A stretch of 31,911 nt of DNA from JAKSCF01 sp028279945. GTDB lineage: Bacteria > Bacillota > Clostridia > Peptostreptococcales > JAAYPU01. Each line of letters opens with the position of its first letter. The first letter of the stretch is position 1. The notes under the pieces are model-generated. The model did not search any database. It had not been told where the DNA came from and was given only the letters and a program-made list of their open reading frames with translations. The position numbers were made by a program, and so were the translations under genes. Shown here one piece after another: positions 1 through 7,769 of this stretch. The stretch covers positions 1-31,911 of the forward strand of contig JANQMT010000168.1 in the NCBI GenBank assembly GCA_028279945.1. The letters are read 5' to 3'.

Positions 1-1158
1 GTACTCAACATCGGTTATTCTCACCCGGAAGTAGTGGAAGCAGCAAAGGCTCAATGTGAAAAATATTTCCACACAAGCATTAATATTGTCCATTATCCCG
101 AATATATTGCTTTGGCAGAAAAACTAAACCAATTGGTGCCCATTGAAGGCAACAAAAAAACCATGTTTGTAAACAGTGGTGCCGAAGCAGTTGAAAATGC
201 AGTAAAGATTGCAAGAAAATATACTAAGAAAACAGATATCGTAGTGTTCACAGGAGCATTCCATGGAAGAACATTACTGACCATGTCCATGACAGCTAAG
301 ATTAAGCCCTATAAATTTGGAATGGGTCCCTTTGCTCCCGGTATCCAAAGATGTGAATTTCCATATATGTACAGAAGACCGGAAGGGATGACGGAAGAGG
401 AAGGGGTAAAATATTACCTAAATAAACTTGAAGACTTCTTCTTAGAATATACGGCACCGGAAAATGTAGCGGCAATCATATTTGAACCGGTGCAAGGAGA
501 AGGCGGCTTTGTGATTCCTCCAATTGAATATGTAAAAGGCGTAAGAGAAATCTGTAACAAGTACGACATATTATTAATAGCAGACGAGGTACAAACAGGA
601 TATGCACGAACCGGAAAGATGTTTGCAAGTGAATACTGGAAAGAAGCAGGAGCAGCACCGGATATCATGACCAGTGCAAAATCTATAGCGGGAGGTCTTC
701 CGTTAAGCTCAGTAACAGCAAAGGCGGAGATAATGGACGCACCAGTAGTAGGAGAAATTGGCGGGACTTACTGTGGTAACCCAGTTTCAGTAACTGCAGC
801 ATTAAAGGTTATCGAAGTGATAGAAAGAGACAATATTTGTGATAGAGCCAATGAGATTGGTGAGAAATGTATGACTAGATTTAACCAGTGGAAAGAGAAA
901 TATGAAGTAGTTGGTGACGTCAGAGGCCTTGGCGCTATGATGGCCATCGAATTTGTTAATGATAAGGCGTCAAAAACACCTAATAAAGAAGTTGTAGGCA
1001 AGATTGTCGGCGCTTGCGCTCAGAAGGGATTGATTACAATGTCTGCAGGTGTTAAAGGCAACATCATGAGATTCTTAATGCCATTGGTGATTACGGATGA
1101 GCAGATTGAGTGTGGATTGGATATCATGGAAAAAGCATTGGAAGAGAGCATTTCATAA
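1..1158 (+). CDS. Class III aminotransferase, 4-aminobutyrate transaminase-like (5' end cut by window)
   Basis: The reading frame is open from base 1 (V-L-N-I-G-Y-S-H-P...), so the gene begins upstream; about 385 residues are visible and perhaps 50-60 are missing compared with typical 430-450-aa enzymes. Class III PLP aminotransferase landmarks are visible: NSGAEAVENAVKIAR, GAFHGRT, FEPVQGEGGF, ADEVQTGYARTG, and SAKSIAGGLPLS with the probable PLP lysine encoded at 679-681, then GGTYCGNPV. The pattern best fits 4-aminobutyrate--2-oxoglutarate transaminase (GABA to succinate semialdehyde with glutamate formed), a cytosolic enzyme. Acetylornithine or other omega-amino acid transaminases are alternatives that sequence reading alone cannot exclude. 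A terminator follows. The family is confident; the substrate is not. Confidence 0.9.
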   Translation, partial: VLNIGYSHPEVVEAAKAQCEKYFHTSINIVHYPEYIALAEKLNQLVPIEGNKKTMFVNSGAEAVENAVKIARKYTKKTDIVVFTGAFHGRTLLTMSMTAKIKPYKFGMGPFAPGIQRCEFPYMYRRPEGMTEEEGVKYYLNKLEDFFLEYTAPENVAAIIFEPVQGEGGFVIPPIEYVKGVREICNKYDILLIADEVQTGYARTGKMFASEYWKEAGAAPDIMTSAKSIAGGLPLSSVTAKAEIMDAPVVGEIGGTYCGNPVSVTAALKVIEVIERDNICDRANEIGEKCMTRFNQWKEKYEVVGDVRGLGAMMAIEFVNDKASKTPNKEVVGKIVGACAQKGLITMSAGVKGNIMRFLMPLVITDEQIECGLDIMEKALEESIS

Positions 1159-1178
1159 ATTGTGTTATAATAAAAGAA

Positions 1179-1210
1179 GGGTAATCGGATTCGCATTAAT
1201 GCGGTTACCC
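1179..1210. other. Nested inverted repeat downstream of the aminotransferase
   Basis: Outer arms GGGTAA (1179-1184) and TTACCC (1205-1210) enclose the 12-bp palindrome CGCATTAATGCG (1192-1203). No T-run follows, so this is not the terminator, which lies about 20 bp further on. It could be a processing or mRNA-stabilising hairpin, or a protein-binding site. No function is assigned. Confidence 0.4.
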
Positions 1211-1228
1211 AAGGTTGATTAAATAGTT

Positions 1229-1265
1229 ATAACCGTCCTCACAGCAGGGCGGTTATTCTTCTTTT
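1229..1265 (+). terminator. Rho-independent terminator of the aminotransferase gene
   Basis: An 11-bp stem, ATAACCGTCCT (1229-1239) with AGGGCGGTTAT (1246-1256) including one G-T pair and a 6-nt loop, is followed by the T-rich TCTTCTTTTCT. Confidence 0.85.
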
Positions 1266-1331
1266 CTGAATGATAACCCTATCTTTTTTATTGTATAATA
1301 AACACATAATAATGAATGGAGGGAGGATACG

Positions 1332-2372
1332 ATGAAAAGTATTTATATAGGACATTCAAAAAAGCACTCAGCATGGGTAATCATATTTATGATAATAAGC
1401 CTGACATTTATATTGAGCGGATGTGAAGATTACACTTCCCAGTATCATGTAGTGAACTCAAATCCAATTAATAGTGTAAATATTGGATTTATCGTTCAAA
1501 GTGAAGATGGAACCATCTATTTTCAAGATGGTAAGAAAAACAATAATATAACGCAATGGAGTGAGTCCGGTAAAGTTATTTTCGATGATACTTATGGGAT
1601 GTGTTTATCCATTTATGACAAATACCTGTACTACAGGAATTTTGGTAAGGGTTCACAACTCATGAGGCTGGAAATCGTTAATCCAGATAATAGAGAAATC
1701 ATTTCAGATATGAATACATGTCAAACAATCATTGTAGATGATATGATTTATGCCAACATTGTTGATATGACATCCAATAATAAAGATGGTTTGTATAGAA
1801 TAAGTCTTGATGGGACTAAAAAAAAGAGGTTGGTTGATGCAGGAATAAACTGTATGCAGTATGAATCAGATTACATTTATTATGCTGTACAGTTAAAAGG
1901 ACAGTTGTTTAGAATGGATTTGAATGGTAAAAACAAAGAAGAAATTCTATGGAAAGAAACAGGTGAATATGTAAAAACAACACATTTCATAGTAGATAAC
2001 GGTTGGATATACTTTAACAATTCAAATAGAAATGGTGACGCAAAAGGCGTTGGAGCCGTTGATAGTACGTTAAGTTTATGTAGAATACGTACTGATGGTA
2101 CAGAATATGAAGAATTGGTAACAGGCTTTGTTTCAAATATTTATTCAAATTCTAACGAAGATTATTTATTATTTATAAATGAAGACAGTCTATATGCTAT
2201 GAATCTTGATACCGGAGACATTAAACAAATCCTTAATGAAGAAGTAGATTGGGTTAATGTCATTGGTGATATTGTTTATGCATTGGATTGGAGAACTGAA
2301 AATAAAGATTCAGTAATCTATAGAATTGATATGCAGAATAATGAAACCACTATATTGGGGGAAGAATATTAA
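1332..2372 (+). CDS. Lipoprotein with DUF5050-like beta-propeller repeats
   Basis: A 346-aa secreted lipoprotein. The N-terminus has a hydrophobic stretch (residues 14-28) ending in the lipobox L-S-G-C with lipidation Cys31. The rest consists of repeating strands of the type IYFQDG, LYYRN, IYYAVQ-LKGQLFRMDLNGKN and IYFNNSNRNGDAKG, typical of DUF5050/YWTD-like propellers in Clostridia. It is probably anchored to the outer face of the membrane; ligand and function are unknown. The ATG follows a GGAGGGAGG ribosome binding site, and a TATAAT box lies at 1294-1299 with no convincing -35. It is a single-gene unit bounded by terminators. Confidence 0.8.
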   Translation: MKSIYIGHSKKHSAWVIIFMIISLTFILSGCEDYTSQYHVVNSNPINSVNIGFIVQSEDGTIYFQDGKKNNNITQWSESGKVIFDDTYGMCLSIYDKYLYYRNFGKGSQLMRLEIVNPDNREIISDMNTCQTIIVDDMIYANIVDMTSNNKDGLYRISLDGTKKKRLVDAGINCMQYESDYIYYAVQLKGQLFRMDLNGKNKEEILWKETGEYVKTTHFIVDNGWIYFNNSNRNGDAKGVGAVDSTLSLCRIRTDGTEYEELVTGFVSNIYSNSNEDYLLFINEDSLYAMNLDTGDIKQILNEEVDWVNVIGDIVYALDWRTENKDSVIYRIDMQNNETTILGEEY

Positions 2373-2373
2373 A

Positions 2374-2402
2374 GGCGTCCTTTAAGCAGGACGCCCGTTT
2401 TA
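2374..2402. terminator. Bidirectional terminator between convergent genes
   Basis: An 8-bp perfect stem, GGCGTCCT (2374-2381) with AGGACGCC (2388-2395), is followed on the plus strand by CGTTTTAT. It lies just past the stop codon of the lipoprotein and about 20 bp beyond the end of the minus-strand oxidoreductase, so it probably serves both. Confidence 0.8.
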
Positions 2403-2419
2403 TAAAATATTTAAGACGA

Positions 2420-4903
2420 CTATATAAACAGATTGACATTAGATTCTTCCGCATGGGCTAGATAAGAAGCCACACCTGCATAGTCAATACCGTCAATCAA
2501 TTCATCCTTGGTAAGTCCCATAACGTCCATGGACATGGTACACGCAACGATATTAACACCATTTTCCATGGCCTGTTTAATGAGATCTTCAAGAGAATCA
2601 ACGTTCTTGTCTTTCATAACCTTTTTCATCATAGCGGTACCCATCCCGCCCATATGCATTTTAGAAAGCTTCAGCTTTCCGGTTCCTCTAGGCATCATTG
2701 CACCAAACATAGAATCCAATAAAGGTTTTTTGACCTTTACTTTGTCAGTTTTTCTTAAAGCATTGAGTCCCCAGAAAGTGAAGAACATAGTCACTTTTCT
2801 TCCCATAGAAGCAGCTCCGTTGGCAATGATAAAAGATGCCAGGACTTTATCCAGATCACCGCTGAAAACAATCATAGACTTTCCATCATCATTAAGGAAA
2901 GGTTGTGTTTCAGAAGCAGGACAATCAGCAGGCATATTTAATCCTTTTTGTATCCAAACGACTTGTTCTTTGCCTCGTTTTTCTGCCTTTAACATTGTAT
3001 TGCCTGTTCTCTGGCACCATGATTCTACATCTCTTCCGAAACCTACATCTGTAGCTGAAACTTCAATGATATCGCCTTCATTTAAATCATTCATGGTTTT
3101 GAAAACCTTCATAATGGGCCCGGGACACTGCAATCCACTGCAATTTACTTTAATGGTTTCTTTTATATCCATAGTTTCATTACCTTTCTGTATTTCAGCT
3201 TGAGTTGTAGAGGCAGGAGGTGTAGGCTTGTCAATATCTGTCTTGTGGAATAAAGACTTATACAGGTTGAAGCCTCCTGCAAAAACTTTTGCATTAAAGC
3301 CTTTTTGAGAAAGAATCCTGGCAGCAACATAGGATCTTAAACCAATGGCACAATATATAACAATGGTTTTGTTTTTATCTAGTTCATCAACACGATCTCT
3401 TATTGACCCCAAAGGAATATGGATAGAATCTGGAACAAATCCGACCATTCTTTCAACTTCTTCAGAAACATCCAATACTTGGTATTCATCAGAATCTTTA
3501 ATAGACTCATACTCATCCCAATCCATAAAATCAACCAGTCCGTTTAATATGTTTTCAGCCACGAAACCTAACATATTAACAGGATCTTTTGCAGAAGAGT
3601 ATGGTGGTGCATAAGCCAATTCCAGTTCTTTAAGGTCACTGGCCTTTCCGCCTAACCTCATGGCAGTAGCTATGGTATCAATACGCTTATCAACACCCTC
3701 TTGCCCAACTATTTGAGCCCCATAGATATTGCCTGTTTTATCGAATATCATTTTTAGGGCTAGAGGGCATGCACCGGGATAATAGCCTGCATGAGATTTT
3801 TGATATATAACCGCTGTGAAATAATCCTGCTTATGCTTTAATCCCCTTTTATTCAATGTTTTTTCATTTACGCCCGTAGAAGCTGCTGTCATATCAAATA
3901 CTTTAGCGATAGCAGTTCCTTGTGTACCTTTATAGGGTTCGTTTCTGCCATAAATATTATTAGCACAAATTCGACCTTGTTTGTTAGCCGGACCTGCTAA
4001 TGGAATCATCGTCTTTCCTTTATTGATAAAATCAGTTACTTCAATAACATCTCCTATGGCATAAATATTCTCATCAGATGTTCTTAGATAGTCATCGACT
4101 ACAACGCCTCCACGATCGTTGATTTCTAAGCCGGCGTTTTTAGCAAGAATACTGTTTGGACGAACGCCTATAGATAAAATCACCATATCGGCATCTACTG
4201 TATTACCGCTTTGAAGTGTAATGGTTGTAGCATCTTCATTCCGGTCAAAACGTTTAACACCATCTTTTAAGATGAGGTTGACATGGTTTGCTCTAATATT
4301 CTCATGAAGTATTTGAGCCATTCCGTAATCTAATGGTGTCATAACTTGGTCCAGCATTTCAATCAGAGAGACCTTAATGCCAAGCGCGTGAAGGTTTTCG
4401 GCCATTTCTAAACCAATAAATCCACCACCGATAACAGCGGCTGTTTTAGGTTGGTTTTCATTGATATAATTCTTTATGGCATCCGTATCCGGGATGGTCC
4501 ATAAAGTAAAAATATTTGGCGCATTAATACCTTCGATAGGAGGCTTTAAGGGCGTTGACCCAGTAGAGAGCACCAAAGTATCATATGATTCCAAATAAGT
4601 GCTATGGTTACTTAAATCTTTAACTTCAACTTGTTTGATTTCTTTGTCAATGGAAATCACTTCATTAGTTAATCTTATGTCAATATTAAAGCGGTTTTGC
4701 ATAACTTCCGGTTTTTGCACAAGAAGTGCATCTCTATCTTTAATGGTATCGCCGATATAGTAAGGCAGCCCGCAATTTGCATAAGAAATATATTCACCTT
4801 TTTCAAAAAGAATAATTTCTGCACTTTCATCTAAGCGTCGAAGTCGTGCTGCAGCGCTGGCACCACCGGCAACACCACCTACAATCAGAATTTTATGGCT
4901 CAT
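2420..4903 (-). CDS. CoA-disulfide reductase-type flavoprotein fused to rhodanese, TusA and DsrE-like domains
   Basis: An 827-aa four-module protein. Residues 1-450 form a pyridine nucleotide-disulfide oxidoreductase: FAD motif GGVAGGASAAARLR at 9-22, the single redox cysteine Cys44 in SYANCGLPYYIG as in CoA-disulfide reductases and NADH oxidases, an NAD-binding GGGFIGLEMAE, and AIGDVIE for FAD. Residues about 455-550 are a rhodanese with active-site Cys518 (YCAIGLRS). Residues about 575-650 are TusA-like (Cys588 and Cys593, the latter in the C-P-G-P motif). Residues about 665-827 are DsrE/DsrF-like. Family knowledge suggests NAD(P)H-dependent reduction of CoA disulfide or persulfide/polysulfide, with sulfane sulfur passed along the fused carriers. 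Its start overlaps the ArsR stop by one base (TAATG), with AAAGGAGG upstream, implying translational coupling. The architecture is known in Firmicutes; the exact substrate is inferred. Confidence 0.92.
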   Translation of the reverse strand: MSHKILIVGGVAGGASAAARLRRLDESAEIILFEKGEYISYANCGLPYYIGDTIKDRDALLVQKPEVMQNRFNIDIRLTNEVISIDKEIKQVEVKDLSNHSTYLESYDTLVLSTGSTPLKPPIEGINAPNIFTLWTIPDTDAIKNYINENQPKTAAVIGGGFIGLEMAENLHALGIKVSLIEMLDQVMTPLDYGMAQILHENIRANHVNLILKDGVKRFDRNEDATTITLQSGNTVDADMVILSIGVRPNSILAKNAGLEINDRGGVVVDDYLRTSDENIYAIGDVIEVTDFINKGKTMIPLAGPANKQGRICANNIYGRNEPYKGTQGTAIAKVFDMTAASTGVNEKTLNKRGLKHKQDYFTAVIYQKSHAGYYPGACPLALKMIFDKTGNIYGAQIVGQEGVDKRIDTIATAMRLGGKASDLKELELAYAPPYSSAKDPVNMLGFVAENILNGLVDFMDWDEYESIKDSDEYQVLDVSEEVERMVGFVPDSIHIPLGSIRDRVDELDKNKTIVIYCAIGLRSYVAARILSQKGFNAKVFAGGFNLYKSLFHKTDIDKPTPPASTTQAEIQKGNETMDIKETIKVNCSGLQCPGPIMKVFKTMNDLNEGDIIEVSATDVGFGRDVESWCQRTGNTMLKAEKRGKEQVVWIQKGLNMPADCPASETQPFLNDDGKSMIVFSGDLDKVLASFIIANGAASMGRKVTMFFTFWGLNALRKTDKVKVKKPLLDSMFGAMMPRGTGKLKLSKMHMGGMGTAMMKKVMKDKNVDSLEDLIKQAMENGVNIVACTMSMDVMGLTKDELIDGIDYAGVASYLAHAEESNVNLFI

Positions 4904-5211
4904 TATATACCTCCTTTAATATCCTCAAGCAATACTTCCAATACTTTTCTTATTTCTTCATTTGCAATACTATAATGAATCTCTAAACCGTTTCGTTCTT
5001 TTTCCAAAACGCCAGAGCTGCGTAATTTACCCAGATGCTGCGATACGGTGGATTGAGGAACGTCCAAGCAATTCTGAAGATGACTCACATTACATTCTCC
5101 ATCGTATAGCAGTTTCGTAAGGATACATAACCTTACAGGGTGGGAAATCGATTTTAGCAATTCTGCTTTTTGCTCTAATATTAGCTTGGTTTTCTTTTTA
5201 TCAAAGTCCAT
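4903..5211 (-). CDS. ArsR-family transcriptional regulator, candidate thiol/persulfide sensor
   Basis: A 102-aa winged-helix repressor. SISHPVRLCILTKL starts the DNA-binding core and DVPQSTVSQHLGKLR is the recognition helix. It has three cysteines, Cys29, Cys40 (ECNVS) and Cys48, near the helices that carry sensor residues in ArsR proteins, but no canonical ELCVCD metal site. It is the first gene of a two-gene unit with the CoA-disulfide reductase/rhodanese/TusA fusion (1-base overlap). This context suggests it senses reactive sulfur, as SqrR/BigR-type ArsR proteins do; that is inference, and a thiophilic metal is an alternative. The ATG at 5209-5211 is preceded by GAGGTGATC. It is divergent from the YcaO gene. 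Confidence 0.88.
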   Translation of the reverse strand: MDFDKKKTKLILEQKAELLKSISHPVRLCILTKLLYDGECNVSHLQNCLDVPQSTVSQHLGKLRSSGVLEKERNGLEIHYSIANEEIRKVLEVLLEDIKGGI

Positions 5212-5242
5212 TTGATCACCTCAACATTGTTAATTTAATATC

Positions 5243-5257
5243 ATTATATTTAAATAT
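5243..5257 (-). promoter_or_regulatory. Candidate -10 box and palindromic operator upstream of the ArsR gene
   Basis: Read on the minus strand, TATAAT (5243-5248) overlaps the 12-bp palindrome ATATTTAAATAT (5246-5257). A dyad over the -10 would suit autorepression by the ArsR protein encoded just downstream. The area is very AT-rich and no good -35 is visible, so chance is possible. Confidence 0.35.
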
Positions 5258-5339
5258 TACAATATATCGATATAAATTTCAACCGTTTTCTAATATTTTA
5301 CCAACAAAATAAATTTATAATCATTAAATCCGCAGTCAT

Positions 5340-5376
5340 ATGAATAATATGTATTAATGCTAAATGAATAATGTGT
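5340..5376 (+). repeat. 13-bp direct repeat at the YcaO gene start
   Basis: ATGAATAATATGT (5340-5352) recurs as ATGAATAATGTGT (5364-5376), 12/13 identical at a 24-bp period. It lies in the divergent ArsR/YcaO intergenic region, downstream of a TATAAT at 5316-5321. The second copy overlaps the first possible ATG of the YcaO gene. A regulator half-site pair is possible, and the low complexity is a caveat. Confidence 0.4.
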
Positions 5377-7218
5377 GAAAGGTGCGTAAAAAGTGTGGAA
5401 AATTGGAAAGATGAGTTGAGAAAAAGAAAATATAAAGATGCATTACCTAAAGACACGATCATAAAAATACGTACAATTCTGAATGAGCTTGGTATTATAC
5501 CTATAGAACACAATTGGAATAATACTGTAGAAGGGTATTTTTCTGTTAGATTGATGATTCAAGACACCAATTTAGGGGTTAATGGAAAAGGCACAACACA
5601 TGAGTATGCACTAGCCAGTGCCTATGCGGAGCTAATGGAAAGATTGCAAAATATGACACAATATAGATTAACCATAGATGTTAGTTCCAAGGCGCATCAA
5701 TATAAGAACTTCTATTACTGCCCTGATGAAAAAGGTAATAGTATATATGATCTTATTTATTCCGATGAAGATTGGATTAGGCAGCAAAAGAAGAAGATGC
5801 CGAATGAAGTAGACCTTCAAGAATTGTTAAAAACTTGGAAACAAATGTCCTATGAAGAAATTCCATATGATTTTATATCCATACCTTTTATGAACCTATG
5901 CACCAAACGACTATCCTATATTCCAATGAAAATGGTTTCTAAAATGTATATGTCCAACGGCATGTGTGCCGGAAATACAGCTGAGGAAGCAATTGTTCAA
6001 GGGATATCGGAGTGCTTAGAAAGATATGTGAATAAAAAAGTAATCGAAGAACAAATAACACCTCCCTCATATCCGGAAGAGCACCTTAAACAATATCCAA
6101 GAATATATAGAATGATAAATAATATTGAAGCCAAAGGAAACAAAAAAATTATCATTAAAGATTGTTCTTTAGGAGAAGGCCTTCCTGTGACAGCTGTTAT
6201 TTATATAGATAAAATAATGAATGCATATTTTGTTAAATTTGGAAGCCACCCTATATTTGAAATATCGGTAGAACGTACTTTGACAGAGTTGCTGCAAGGT
6301 CAAGATATTAATAGAATGATGGGATTAATACCATATACATATGATATTGAAAGTGCCGTATCACATGAAAATATTATGAACATACTGGTCAATGGGGCTG
6401 GAAGTTATCCGCCATCCTTTTTTGAAGATCAACCCAGCTACCAATGGCAGCCTTTTGTTGAACCGGAGCAAATAAGAAATAGTGATTTGCTCAAACACTT
6501 AGTCAGTTTCTTAGAAAATAAAGGCTATCATACCTATGCAAGGGATGTATCTTTCTTAGGATTTCCCAGCTATCATGTATTAATTCCTGGTATCAGCGAG
6601 GTTGAAAGCATGTATAGCAAAAGGGAGTTGGATCATTATATTCAATACGTTCACGTCAAGAGAATGATTAGAAATTATAGTAAATTATCTGAGCAGGAAA
6701 AGAAAACACTTTTAGATTTTCTGGAGAAAGGAAAATACTTTTTTTCCAATATTTCCGACCTTTTATTCATTAAATTAAAAAACAATGCGCCTTTGCAAGC
6801 TTCCAGTGTAGGCTTATTTGTCGCGGCAGCCTATTGTGACTTTGGATATTATCAGAAGGCTTATAGTGTTTTTTCAAAATGGTTTTCTTTTTCATCAGCC
6901 CAAAAAGAAAACATGGATAAAGTTCCTTATTATCGCTGTATTTTAAATTATTTACGTATGAAAACGGAGGGGTTTACAGAAGAAATGATAAAAAAGACTT
7001 TAAAAATTTTTTATTCTTCGTTCTTAGTAGACAAAGTCTGCAGCCAATTTGATCAAGGGGTATCGAGAGCAGAGACTTTTGTTAAATGTTTCGATTGTGA
7101 AAGATGTATGCTGCAGCCCTACTGCAGCTATCAGAAGATTGAAGAAGTATATTTGATTCTTAAAAATAGTTTCTATCAAAGTACAATCTCTCAGAAGAAC
7201 TTAAAAGATATTATTTAA
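5371..7218 (+). CDS. E. coli YcaO-like protein with a four-cysteine C-terminal motif
   Basis: A 615-aa protein matching E. coli YcaO in layout rather than azole-forming TOMM enzymes. YcaO ATP-binding signatures are clear: NGKGTTHEYALASAYAELME (71-90, then R) and SNGMCAGNTAEEAIVQGISE (195-214, then CLER), plus a GSHPIFEISVERTLTELLQG block. A helical C-terminal region follows. Near the end is C573-x2-C576-x2-C579-x5-C585, possibly binding Zn or Fe-S; I do not recall it in E. coli YcaO. The family activates amides with ATP; the E. coli protein has been linked to RimO-dependent methylthiolation of ribosomal protein S12. No dehydrogenase, TfuA or obvious precursor gene is adjacent. The start is uncertain: the ATG at 5371 lacks a ribosome site, while a GTG at 5395 has AAAGGTG ten bases upstream and would remove an N-terminal C-x2-C. 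It is divergent from the sulfur-relay operon. Confidence 0.87.
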   Translation: MCERCVKSVENWKDELRKRKYKDALPKDTIIKIRTILNELGIIPIEHNWNNTVEGYFSVRLMIQDTNLGVNGKGTTHEYALASAYAELMERLQNMTQYRLTIDVSSKAHQYKNFYYCPDEKGNSIYDLIYSDEDWIRQQKKKMPNEVDLQELLKTWKQMSYEEIPYDFISIPFMNLCTKRLSYIPMKMVSKMYMSNGMCAGNTAEEAIVQGISECLERYVNKKVIEEQITPPSYPEEHLKQYPRIYRMINNIEAKGNKKIIIKDCSLGEGLPVTAVIYIDKIMNAYFVKFGSHPIFEISVERTLTELLQGQDINRMMGLIPYTYDIESAVSHENIMNILVNGAGSYPPSFFEDQPSYQWQPFVEPEQIRNSDLLKHLVSFLENKGYHTYARDVSFLGFPSYHVLIPGISEVESMYSKRELDHYIQYVHVKRMIRNYSKLSEQEKKTLLDFLEKGKYFFSNISDLLFIKLKNNAPLQASSVGLFVAAAYCDFGYYQKAYSVFSKWFSFSSAQKENMDKVPYYRCILNYLRMKTEGFTEEMIKKTLKIFYSSFLVDKVCSQFDQGVSRAETFVKCFDCERCMLQPYCSYQKIEEVYLILKNSFYQSTISQKNLKDII

Positions 7219-7245
7219 AAAGCTGAGCATTTTGCTCAGCTTTTT
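7217..7245. terminator. Bidirectional terminator between YcaO and the Met-rich gene
   Basis: AAAAAGCTGAGCA (7217-7229) pairs perfectly with TGCTCAGCTTTTT (7233-7245) across a 3-nt loop. The A/T tails give a T-run on either strand, as suits convergent genes. Confidence 0.9.
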
Positions 7246-7268
7246 CTGTGTAAGATGTATTACTATAA

Positions 7269-7694
7269 TTATTCTTCGTAAGGCATGCCATACATGCCAT
7301 GCATACTCTGCATACCGTGCATAGGCTGCATATACATGTTATTATCCATACCATGCATTGGATTCATGGGCTGCATAGCCATATTTCCATCCATACCATA
7401 CATTGGATTCATGGGCTGCATATACATGTTATTATCCATACCGTGCATTGGATTCATAGGCTGCATAGCCATATTTCCTTCCATACCGTGCATAGGCTGC
7501 ATAGCTTGCATTGGTTGCATTGGCATCATACAGTACATACCTTGCATAGGCATACAACACATACCGTGCATAGATTGCATAGGCTGCATAGGATACATAG
7601 CCTGCATCTGATCCATTCCACCATACATTGGTTCTTGCATACCGTTCATTGGGTAACTACCGCAATTTTGAGTGTAAGGATATACTTTTTCCAT
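7269..7694 (-). CDS. Methionine-rich tandem-repeat protein
   Basis: A 141-aa low-complexity protein with about 43 Met residues (about 30%), rich in Pro, Gln, Gly, Asn, Tyr and His, with no signal peptide or membrane helix. The start is the ATG at 7692-7694, preceded by GGAGGG at good spacing; an upstream in-frame ATG would add 16 hydrophobic residues but lacks a ribosome site. The centre holds four 15-residue repeats of the type MQPMNPMHGMDNNMY/MQPMNPMHGMEGNMA. MHGM appears repeatedly, with Cys residues in HGMCCMPM and GMYCMMPM. Such Met/His/Cys density is known in proteins binding Cu(I) or Ag(I), and also occurs in some spore-coat-type repeat proteins. It lies 75 bp downstream of an ArsR-type regulator and has its own promoter. 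Metal binding is inferred; I do not recognise a named family. Confidence 0.8.
   Translation of the reverse strand: MEKVYPYTQNCGSYPMNGMQEPMYGGMDQMQAMYPMQPMQSMHGMCCMPMQGMYCMMPMQPMQAMQPMHGMEGNMAMQPMNPMHGMDNNMYMQPMNPMYGMDGNMAMQPMNPMHGMDNNMYMQPMHGMQSMHGMYGMPYEE
7324..7503 (-). repeat. 45-bp tandem repeats in two 90-bp super-repeats
   Basis: GGCTGCAT motifs recur on the plus strand at 7324, 7369, 7414 and 7459, exactly 45 bp apart. Alternating units (ATATACATG versus ATAGCCATA after GGCTGC) make two near-identical 90-bp copies (7324-7413, 7414-7503; the second diverges at its end). They encode the 15-residue Met-rich repeats. High nucleotide identity indicates recent duplication and likely length polymorphism. 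Confidence 0.9.
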
Positions 7695-7706
7695 CAATAA
7701 CCCTCC

Positions 7707-7731
7707 AATAGTTAAACAAAGTTTCACTATT
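7707..7731 (-). promoter_or_regulatory. Dyad between promoter and ribosome site of the Met-rich gene
   Basis: AATAGTTAAAC (7707-7717) and GTTTCACTATT (7721-7731) are inverted repeats with 10 of 11 positions complementary, separated by AAA. The dyad sits immediately downstream of the -10 box and upstream of the GGAGGG site. This is the position and size expected of an ArsR operator, with the ArsR gene directly upstream. A 5' UTR hairpin is the alternative. Confidence 0.55.
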
Positions 7732-7760
7732 AATATACGCAAATACGTGGTTATTGTGAA
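7732..7760 (-). promoter_or_regulatory. Sigma-A-type promoter of the Met-rich gene
   Basis: On the minus strand, -35 TTCACA (7755-7760) and -10 TATATT (7732-7737) have a 17-bp spacer, each one mismatch from consensus. It lies between the ArsR stop and the Met-rich start, so the Met-rich gene can be transcribed separately. Confidence 0.65.
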
Positions 7761-7769
7761 AATATGTGA

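Noticed and set aside
2508..3203. Long plus-strand open frame inside the thiol reductase gene
   Set aside because: It is antisense to the TusA/DsrE-encoding part of a clear four-domain gene, with no ribosome site or recognisable protein.
7324..7503. CRISPR-like array
   Set aside because: The repeats are contiguous coding units of 45 bp without unique spacers, and no cas genes are present.
7285..7700. Ile/Cys-rich and His-rich plus-strand frames opposite the Met-rich gene
   Set aside because: The period-45 repeat keeps all frames open. The minus frame has the promoter, ribosome site and better coding start, so these are mirror artefacts.
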